The translations under genes were made by a program, and so were the position numbers. A model generated the notes under the pieces. That model had not been told where the DNA came from. It searched no databases and was given only the letters and a program-made list of their open reading frames with translations. This document shows, piece by piece, positions 1 to 4,838 of a DNA stretch of 5,803 bases. Position 1 is the stretch's first letter, and the number at the start of each line of letters is the position of its first letter. Source of the DNA: Moraxellaceae bacterium (lineage in GTDB: Bacteria; Pseudomonadota; Gammaproteobacteria; Pseudomonadales; UBA3067); the NCBI GenBank assembly GCA_002401525.1, contig NVTH01000148.1:2192-7994 (forward strand), written 5' to 3'.

Positions 1-284
1 AACGCTGACTTCGCCATCACCCAAGCGTTTAATTCCGCAAACGACACGCAACTCTTACTGCCGCCAGTGAGTTGTTTAACCAAACGGCTGCCCCGACTGC
101 CATGAATATAAATCGCATTCTCAACACGCCAGCATAGCATTGGGATGGACATAGGCGAATCATTCTGAATAAAACTCACATGAGCCATCTTCAAATCATC
201 AATGATCGGGTATAGATCCTCCTCTTGATAACTGGCTCGAAGAGAAGACCGTTTTACTTCCGATTGCGAAGTTTTTTGTAACAT
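1..284 (-). CDS. Flavin split-barrel protein, NimA / pyridoxamine 5'-phosphate oxidase-like (N-terminal part)
   Basis: The gene starts at an ATG (positions 284-282) and stays open to the left edge, giving 94 codons; the C-terminal part lies outside the window. Seen: an N-terminal helix region (RASYQEEDLYPIIDDLKMAH, residues 26-33 acidic), then beta strands of a split barrel, including VSFIQNDSPMSIPMLCWRV and IYIHGSRGSRLVKQL, and the beginning of a further strand ending VMAKSA. The IPMLCW...YIHGSRGSR stretch matches the FMN-phosphate-binding core of the Pyridox_ox_2 / NimA-like family, whose members bind FMN or a related flavin and act as small cytosolic oxidoreductases of mostly unknown substrate. 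A TAGG lies 7 nt before the ATG as a modest ribosome site. It is divergent from a MocR regulator, a pairing common in proteobacteria, so it is probably that regulator's target. Exact substrate unknown. Being a true pyridoxamine-phosphate oxidase (PdxH) is unlikely from the motif pattern. Confidence 0.8.
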   Translation of the reverse strand, partial: MLQKTSQSEVKRSSLRASYQEEDLYPIIDDLKMAHVSFIQNDSPMSIPMLCWRVENAIYIHGSRGSRLVKQLTGGSKSCVSFAELNAWVMAKSA

Positions 285-438
285 GAGAATGCCTATCGCT
301 TGATTGATTTATTTATTTTAAGATGAAAACCAACTAAACCCGATGATTTAACATTGAAGGTCTCAGTTGACTTGGACTCAGTGTCGCTGGATACTGGCAC
401 CTCATCAAGGACCAATAATTAAAGAATGAAGGTACCAG
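285..438. promoter_or_regulatory. Divergent control region between the flavin protein and MocR genes
   Basis: This 154-bp intergenic stretch serves two divergent genes. On the plus strand a fair sigma70-like promoter can be drawn: TTGACT at 367-372, a 17-bp spacer, and GATACT at 390-395, reading into the MocR gene. On the minus strand, toward the flavin gene, a TAAAAT-like -10 is visible but no good -35 at the right distance. That would fit an activator-dependent promoter, as known for PdxR-type MocR regulators; this is inference. The region also holds the repeated GGWNYCAGT boxes listed separately. Confidence 0.55.
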
Positions 439-442
439 TTGA
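355..442. promoter_or_regulatory. Putative MocR operator: repeated GGWNYCAGT boxes
   Basis: Four copies of one 9-bp box are visible: GGTCTCAGT at 359-367 (+), GGACTCAGT at 374-382 (+), GGTGCCAGT on the minus strand at 393-401, and GGTACCAGT at 431-439 (+). The first and last are embedded in a longer direct repeat, TGAAGGTCTCAGTTGA at 355-370 and TGAAGGTACCAGTTGA at 427-442, identical at 14 of 16 positions and offset by 72 bp, close to seven helical turns. MocR regulators such as GabR and PdxR are known to bind spaced direct repeats, sometimes with an inverted copy, because the dimer holds its two DNA-binding heads far apart. The boxes overlap the predicted -35 and the start codon of the MocR gene, so autorepression is likely. 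Confidence 0.6.
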
Positions 443-1959
443 GAAAACAAGAATTTGATGGTTTACGAGACTTTTCTTTTGATAGAAGACTAAAGCGTTC
501 ATTGCAGGATCAACTTTCAAAGGAAATAAAACAGAGAATATTAACGGCACGGCTGCTTCCAGAAACCCGCCTGCCCTCGAGCCGCCATTTAGCCCAATCC
601 TTATCCGTGAGCAGAAACACCGTCAATGCCGCTCTCGAACAGCTCAAGGCTGAAGGCTATCTCAAAACCAGGCCCGGCGCAGGGCATTACGTGTCCGATG
701 AAATTCCCGATAATTTTTTACTAACAGCCCCGGCAAAACAAGCCCATACCACCCCGAACGAATCCCTAAAAAAGCCAACTCAACGCACCCCCTTACCGCT
801 CTCCTCCATGGGCCGCACCCTGTCACAAAACAAAAACACACGCCAATATGGCAACAGCAGTTTCGAAACAGGCGTGCCGGATTTACGCGCTTTTCCAATC
901 CAGAAATGGGCCCCAATTTACCAACGCAATAACCAGCGCACGTCTCTAATGGGATACGATCAATTGCAAGGGTACGCGCCGCTACGAGAAATACTGGCCG
1001 ATTATTTACGCTCATCCAGGGGGCTCAGGTGTACGGCCAAACAAATTATTATTACTGCCGGTGCACAGCAAGCCGCCACTATAGCGGTTCAAATCCTACT
1101 GGATAAAGGCGATCAAGCTTACGTCGAAAACCCTGGCTACATAGGTCTACGCAAAGTGCTTCACGCCCACGGTGCCCACCCTGTGGGCATTCCTGTGGGC
1201 GAGCAAGGCATCGACCTATCCGCACTGCCCCCTCAACCCAGCGGGAAATTATTGTGCTTAACGCCTACCCACCAATACCCCATGGGGGGCATCATCCCTC
1301 TCGCCAAGCGATTGGCCATTTTACAGTGGGCCGCGGATCACGGCGTGTGGCTGCTCGAAGACGATTACGACAGCGAATACCATTTCGATCACAAACCCAT
1401 TCCTGCCATGCAAGGCCTTGGTTTAGCCGAGCAAGTGATTTACCTCGGCTCCTTCAGCAAGGTGTTATACCCGGCTCTCAGATTGGGTTATTTGGTGGTG
1501 CCGGAGCATTTAGTGGACGCCTGCGTCACCGCTAAAACATGTATGACGGGTCAAACGGCTTTAGTGGAGCAAGCCACCACTGCAGAATTTATCGAAGCCG
1601 GCCACTTTGTGCGCCATATTCGCAAGATGCGGGTGTTGTACCAAGAGAAACAACGGGCCATTTTGGCCGCCTGTAAGAAGCATCTCGACGACGTCGCCAC
1701 ACCCCACTACACCGGTGCAGGCATGCACATTGTTGTCACGTTTCACGCGGAATTAAATCGTCATGGCTTTCAAGATGTAGAAGTGGTGGACGCGATGATT
1801 CGCCAAGGAATTTATGGCAGTGCATTATCCGCTTATTACCTCGGACAACCCCAGCATCAAGGCCTGGTATTAGGGTTTGCAAATACTCACGCTAAAGCGA
1901 TGCATAAAAAAATTAAAATCATCCGCGAAGTGATCGATTCGCTGATTGTAAAAAACTAA
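439..1959 (+). CDS. MocR-family transcriptional regulator (GntR-type wHTH plus PLP-binding aminotransferase domain)
   Basis: This 506-residue protein has the usual MocR length and architecture. Residues about 12-86 form a GntR-type winged helix, with LPSSRHLAQSLSVSRNTV (45-62) as the recognition region and YLKTRPGAGHYV as the wing. A polar linker covers about 87-138. Residues about 140-500 form a type-I aminotransferase fold. Visible cofactor residues are the EDDYDSEY motif (Asp308, Tyr310) and the Schiff-base lysine in GSFSKVLYPALRLGY (Lys341). The Asp-to-Lys spacing of 33 is the same as I recall for Bacillus GabR, so PLP binding looks intact. Family role: a dimeric cytosolic regulator that senses PLP or an amine/amino acid bound to PLP. 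The start is TTG: no in-frame ATG precedes the winged helix, and GAAGG sits 6 nt upstream. The divergent flavin protein gene and the box repeats suggest local and self-regulation. Which MocR subgroup (PdxR-, GabR- or TauR-like) cannot be settled here. Confidence 0.93.
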   Translation: MRKQEFDGLRDFSFDRRLKRSLQDQLSKEIKQRILTARLLPETRLPSSRHLAQSLSVSRNTVNAALEQLKAEGYLKTRPGAGHYVSDEIPDNFLLTAPAKQAHTTPNESLKKPTQRTPLPLSSMGRTLSQNKNTRQYGNSSFETGVPDLRAFPIQKWAPIYQRNNQRTSLMGYDQLQGYAPLREILADYLRSSRGLRCTAKQIIITAGAQQAATIAVQILLDKGDQAYVENPGYIGLRKVLHAHGAHPVGIPVGEQGIDLSALPPQPSGKLLCLTPTHQYPMGGIIPLAKRLAILQWAADHGVWLLEDDYDSEYHFDHKPIPAMQGLGLAEQVIYLGSFSKVLYPALRLGYLVVPEHLVDACVTAKTCMTGQTALVEQATTAEFIEAGHFVRHIRKMRVLYQEKQRAILAACKKHLDDVATPHYTGAGMHIVVTFHAELNRHGFQDVEVVDAMIRQGIYGSALSAYYLGQPQHQGLVLGFANTHAKAMHKKIKIIREVIDSLIVKN

Positions 1960-1961
1960 GT

Positions 1962-2062
1962 TTTTAAACCGCTAAGTCTTTTAAGCCTCTAAGCTTTTTA
2001 AACCATTATGTCTTTTAAACCACTATGTCTTTTAAACCACTATGTTTTTAAAACACTAAAAC
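1962..2062. repeat. Short tandem array of about six 17-bp AT-rich units
   Basis: Six head-to-tail units follow the MocR stop codon almost directly. They begin at 1962, 1979, 1995, 2013, 2030 and 2046 and are 16-18 bp long. The core is TTTTAAACCACTATGTC, seen best in the fourth unit (2013-2029) and the fifth (2030-2045, one base shorter). The first two units have CTAAG in place of CTATG, and the last is degraded (TTTTAAAACACTAAAAC). The array fills most of the 141 bp between the convergent MocR and TetR genes. There is no GC-rich hairpin, so it is not an ordinary rho-independent terminator. It may be a minisatellite produced by replication slippage, or a protein-binding array; the sequence does not decide. 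Confidence 0.75.
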
Positions 2063-2100
2063 TTTAATCATCCCCAGCTTCAAGTAATCCGCGCCCTTGA

Positions 2101-2676
2101 TTAGATGCCTCCCAACTTAAGCCCCGCCTCCTTGCGACAAGAAGCTAATAAATTTAACACTGTTTGTTTGTCTTTAATGGCCCTGGACACCGCCACTGCG
2201 CCAATAATCATCGCCGTTAAGGAAAGCACTTCCGCCTTACTGCAGCGCGTGTATCGATTGGCGTAGTTATAAATCGCCGTGTTCATGCCGTCAAAAACAG
2301 CGGAGTAAGTCTTTTGGGTGGCGCGATCGCGGGTCACGATATCCGTCGCAAGAAAAGCCAATGGGCAAGCACATTCACCACGCACATGCTCAATACTGAG
2401 GTAATCGTCCAAAAGTCGAGTCAGCCATTCCTTTTCTGAGGTTTCGTTGGGTTTAGTCTGAGACAAATTCGTCTGCCCTACCGCAAATTGTAAGGCTTCA
2501 TTGTAGAGATCGGCCTTGCTTTTAAAGTGCCCGTAGAATGCCCCCCGTGTAAGCCTACAGTGGTTCATAATCTGGTTGACGGTGACTGAATCGAATCCCT
2601 TTGCAGCGAACAATTGGTAAGCGCTTTGAAGTATTTTCTGCCGTGTCCTTTGGGTGTGGTCTTTAGAATAAGGCAT
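2101..2676 (-). CDS. TetR/AcrR-family transcriptional repressor
   Basis: This gene encodes a 191-residue regulator of typical TetR length. Residues 12-58 are the canonical DNA-binding domain: an N-terminal helix (QKILQSAYQLFAAKGFDSVT), then a helix-turn-helix with TVNQIMNHCRLTRGAFYGHF (32-51) and the following KSKADLY. The remaining helices form the ligand domain, which contains GECACPLAFLATDIVTRD (100-117). The GCP-like part of this is common in a subgroup of AcrR/NemR-type regulators. Two cysteines, 102 and 104, sit there and could sense electrophiles or oxidants (inference). An ATG 36 bp further upstream would add 12 residues but has no ribosome site and would lie upstream of the predicted transcription start. 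The ATG at 2676 has GCGGAA at suitable spacing and places the helix-turn-helix normally. The gene is divergent from a MAPEG gene, with a palindrome between them, so it probably represses itself and that gene. Confidence 0.92.
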   Translation of the reverse strand: MPYSKDHTQRTRQKILQSAYQLFAAKGFDSVTVNQIMNHCRLTRGAFYGHFKSKADLYNEALQFAVGQTNLSQTKPNETSEKEWLTRLLDDYLSIEHVRGECACPLAFLATDIVTRDRATQKTYSAVFDGMNTAIYNYANRYTRCSKAEVLSLTAMIIGAVAVSRAIKDKQTVLNLLASCRKEAGLKLGGI

Positions 2677-2712
2677 TAATTTTTCCGCAAATTTAAATAT
2701 GACCTTTATCAT

Positions 2713-2741
2713 AATTTAAAACTGACTTAAGCTAAAGTCAT
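2713..2741 (-). promoter_or_regulatory. Predicted promoter of the TetR gene
   Basis: Reading leftward, ATGACT (plus-strand 2741-2736) is followed by a 17-bp spacer and TAAATT (2718-2713). The transcript would start near 2706, giving a leader of about 30 nt before the ATG at 2676. The match to the sigma70 consensus is moderate. The promoter contains most of the 18-bp palindrome, which would give direct autorepression. Confidence 0.45.
2723..2740. promoter_or_regulatory. Putative TetR operator, 18-bp near-perfect palindrome
   Basis: TGACTTAAGCTAAAGTCA reads the same on both strands at 16 of 18 positions: arms TGACTT/AAGTCA, centre AGCT, and a mismatched pair at positions 7 and 12. It lies midway between the TetR and MAPEG start codons, within the TetR promoter and 24 bp before the MAPEG ATG. 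Size, symmetry and placement are those of a TetR-family operator. No second copy is visible in the window. Confidence 0.65.
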
Positions 2742-2763
2742 TATTAATTAGGAACTGTCTGCA

Positions 2764-3180
2764 ATGGAAATAATTATCCCGATGTTTTTCTTAGTGTGTT
2801 TAACAATCGTCGTTGGCCTTGGTCTCGGCGCCTCACGCATGGCCTTATCCGCGAAAGGTCAGGCAGATCCGCGCTACTTTAAACTATGGTCAGGTTTCTC
2901 TCCTCCTGATCACGTTCAGAGGCTGGAAAGAAATTTTTCAAATTTATTTGAAGTACCCGTGGTGTTTTATATTGCAGGTGTGATTGCAATGATAATCAAT
3001 ACTCAGAGCACAGTGATTCATGGACTTGCTTGGGCATTTGTGGCTTTACGGTATGTGCATTCAATCATTCATATTACCTATAATAATCCGCTGCATCGAA
3101 TGATTGCTTTTTTACTCTCCAGCTTGATTGCCTTGGCGATGTGGGGCCAGCTAGTGTCTATCGTTGCTCAAAACCTTTAA
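2764..3180 (+). CDS. MAPEG-family integral membrane protein
   Basis: This 138-residue protein has the size and four-helix plan of the MAPEG family (membrane-associated proteins in eicosanoid and glutathione metabolism). Hydrophobic segments are at about residues 4-26, 62-79, 83-104 and 112-134. The family signature is clear: RLERNFSNLFEVPVVFY (53-69) on the loop into helix 2, and RYVHSIIHITYN (96-107) at the end of helix 3, both in the region that binds glutathione in characterised members. Known relatives are trimeric inner-membrane enzymes with glutathione transferase or peroxidase activity toward lipophilic electrophiles; most bacterial members are uncharacterised, so the exact reaction is unknown. 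The ATG is preceded by AGGAA at 2750-2754. The gene is divergent from a TetR repressor and likely induced by whatever that repressor senses. I could not place its own -35/-10 confidently. Its stop lies 2 bp from the stop of the next, convergent gene. Confidence 0.93.
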   Translation: MEIIIPMFFLVCLTIVVGLGLGASRMALSAKGQADPRYFKLWSGFSPPDHVQRLERNFSNLFEVPVVFYIAGVIAMIINTQSTVIHGLAWAFVALRYVHSIIHITYNNPLHRMIAFLLSSLIALAMWGQLVSIVAQNL

Positions 3181-3182
3181 TC

Positions 3183-4694
3183 TTATGTCGTCAATGGCTG
3201 GGATAGAATCCATAAACTTAACAACGTATAGGCAATCATCAGCATCAACATTGGCAGCTGGCTTAACAGCGCCACCGAGCGATTTTGATGTATTTCTAAC
3301 GCGCGTACATGCGCCAAGATCACCGCAATGACATGCCCCACAACCACCGAAAAAATCGCGAGTATCCAAATCATTTTGGCATTCACAATGCTTAGATCGA
3401 GGCGATAATGTTGGGTATTCAATAGATTCCAGCCAAACCCAAAGGGATCCGATCCCAAGGGGATCATTTGCTGGCCAGCAATCAACAAATAAGAAGCATA
3501 ATGAGTAATGTGGTAGGCCAATGCAATGGGAACCAACGCGTAAACATAATGCCCCACACTTTCCATCACCGGCATTTTCGTCCCCGAAACTACACTGCTA
3601 AATTTGCAGAACAACATAAATATTGCCATCAACAATAAAGGGAAGCCTACAAACGCGATGGTTTTAATAAGCATTAATAAATCCACACCATAACGTTGGC
3701 CACTAAGCAAAGTGGGACGTAAAAATTGACTTTGAGCGATCGACTGCAATACGCCCTGCCACCAAACGGTTTCGAGAATCCCATCAAATGACACCATTGC
3801 CAACAAGACGATGACAAACATACTGCGTGCGAATGACGCAGGTTGATGAGTGACTAAACCACTCCCTGGCAAGCGCAGCCTTAACGTTTTCGATTGAACC
3901 GCCAAGGGTGAAAAACGACCAAAAACCCCAAATATATTAGTAAATAGATCTCCTCGCTCAAGCCAATTTCCAATCCCAAAAAATAGCATCCCCCCCCAAA
4001 GATACACACTGTAGATCAACAGTATTATTGCCGTATTGATTGGCTTTTCAGAATAAGGCCAAATTAATTCTAACCAAAAGAAAACCCCTAAAGAAATCAC
4101 GCAACACCAAGCCGATGCTTCTCCCCTATTCTCAAACCATGTAGACCCCTGACGCTGAATATTTTTCGGTAAATAACGAATACACCCCCATCGTGCAAAA
4201 ATCGCCAAACTTAACCAAGGGTTAATTAGCGGCCAAAAATCACCAATTAAGGCAAAAATAAACACCAGCCCTATCCATCCAATCACCCACACAAATGTAG
4301 GCGCAATATTATGGAAGGCATCTTGTTGACCCCATATTCCGCACGCTAACACCAGTAGAAATAGTGCAACGCCAATGCAGCGAATCAACAATAATCCAAA
4401 TTTTTGAAAGGCCAAATTGCCCGGCCAATACAACAATGTAAAGTGACGCGAGTAATCTATAGCACTGACACGAATAAAATAGGCCGACAAACCAAAGGAA
4501 AAAATCACCACTGACACGGCTGCCGACAAGTAGAGGCTAATGGGCAACGGTAAATCGTAACGTTCACCAAATGCGTGGGCGAAAGCAATAGAAGAATACC
4601 ACGGCGTTATGACAATGATACTTGCCGCTAATAAATAGCACCGACCCCAGAACCTTCTATTCACATTAGAGAAACAATTCACGCAATAAAACAT
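3183..4694 (-). CDS. Uncharacterised polytopic membrane protein (AHxxGxRYDLPLP-type family)
   Basis: This is a 503-residue hydrophobic protein. Segments likely to span the membrane are at about 19-39, 53-73, 99-119, 130-150, 193-213, 218-240, 291-311, 340-363, 380-404, 441-461 and 475-498, so roughly ten or eleven. The first resembles a signal peptide ending IAFA, after which comes HAFGERYDLPLP (40-51). Other striking motifs are GDFWPLINPW (151-160), ALAYHITHYASYLL (391-404; His395, His398) and GSDPFGFGWNLL (414-425). From memory, these motifs belong to a family found in actinobacteria and proteobacteria and annotated as hypothetical, or in some entries as 'fenitrothion hydrolase'. I would not adopt that function here. 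The ATG at 4694 has a stop in frame shortly upstream, and the only purine-rich run (AGGG) touches it, so initiation looks weak; GTG at codon 5 or 11 is an alternative. It is divergent from a secreted beta-propeller gene and may share its function. Confidence 0.85.
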   Translation of the reverse strand: MFYCVNCFSNVNRRFWGRCYLLAASIIVITPWYSSIAFAHAFGERYDLPLPISLYLSAAVSVVIFSFGLSAYFIRVSAIDYSRHFTLLYWPGNLAFQKFGLLLIRCIGVALFLLVLACGIWGQQDAFHNIAPTFVWVIGWIGLVFIFALIGDFWPLINPWLSLAIFARWGCIRYLPKNIQRQGSTWFENRGEASAWCCVISLGVFFWLELIWPYSEKPINTAIILLIYSVYLWGGMLFFGIGNWLERGDLFTNIFGVFGRFSPLAVQSKTLRLRLPGSGLVTHQPASFARSMFVIVLLAMVSFDGILETVWWQGVLQSIAQSQFLRPTLLSGQRYGVDLLMLIKTIAFVGFPLLLMAIFMLFCKFSSVVSGTKMPVMESVGHYVYALVPIALAYHITHYASYLLIAGQQMIPLGSDPFGFGWNLLNTQHYRLDLSIVNAKMIWILAIFSVVVGHVIAVILAHVRALEIHQNRSVALLSQLPMLMLMIAYTLLSLWILSQPLTT

Positions 4695-4838
4695 CCCTGT
4701 TTCGAGTAAACGGGCCGGGCACCAATTTTAAATAGTTTCTTTTATAGTGACCGAATTAACTTATTGAAACTTTACTTGCGATCGATCTATTACTATAACT
4801 AATGATCTCTAAAAGACCTAACTGGCAAGGAGTTTTCC
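4695..4838. promoter_or_regulatory. Divergent promoter region of the membrane protein and beta-propeller genes
   Basis: This 144-bp region is AT-rich toward the right. Rightward, TTTACT (4771-4776), a 17-bp spacer and TATAAC (4794-4799) form a plausible promoter; an overlapping alternative is TTGAAA (4764-4769) with TATTAC (4788-4793). Leftward, TTTCAA (complement of 4769-4764), a 17-bp spacer and TATAAA (complement of 4746-4741) is possible, so the box at 4764-4769 could serve as a -35 in both directions. A short self-complementary GATCGATC lies at 4779-4786. No clear operator palindrome or riboswitch-like structure is visible. Confidence 0.4.
4827..4832 (+). promoter_or_regulatory. Strong ribosome binding site of the beta-propeller gene
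   Basis: A perfect AAGGAG lies 6 nt before the ATG at 4839. It is the best ribosome site in the window, fixes the start of this gene, and suggests efficient translation. It contrasts with the weak site of the divergent membrane protein gene. Confidence 0.85.

Noticed and set aside
662..1746. Open frames on either strand inside the MocR gene (662-1015 minus, 1254-1535 plus, 1561-1746 minus)
   Set aside because: They lie wholly within a clearly coding gene, have no recognisable domain and no ribosome site, and their composition reflects the other frame.
1983..1999. AAGC-CTCTAA-GCTT followed by T's as a rho-independent terminator of the MocR gene
   Set aside because: The stem is only 4 bp and AT-rich on both flanks; it is better explained as part of the tandem repeat array.
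2082..2103. TCAAG/CTTGA inverted repeat after the TetR stop as a terminator
   Set aside because: A 5-bp stem with an 11-nt loop and no following T-run in either direction is too weak to call.
2674..2712. TetR start at the ATG at 2712 (203 residues)
   Set aside because: No ribosome site, an extra non-family N-terminal segment, and it would lie upstream of the predicted transcription start; the ATG at 2676 fits better.
2722..2750. MAPEG promoter CTGACT-17-TAATTA
   Set aside because: Transcription would begin near 2757, downstream of the AGGAA ribosome site that the gene appears to use, so the placement is inconsistent.
3151..3369. Minus-strand open frame across the MAPEG/membrane-protein junction
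   Set aside because: It overlaps two convincing genes and encodes a Cys/Gly-rich sequence typical of an out-of-frame shadow.
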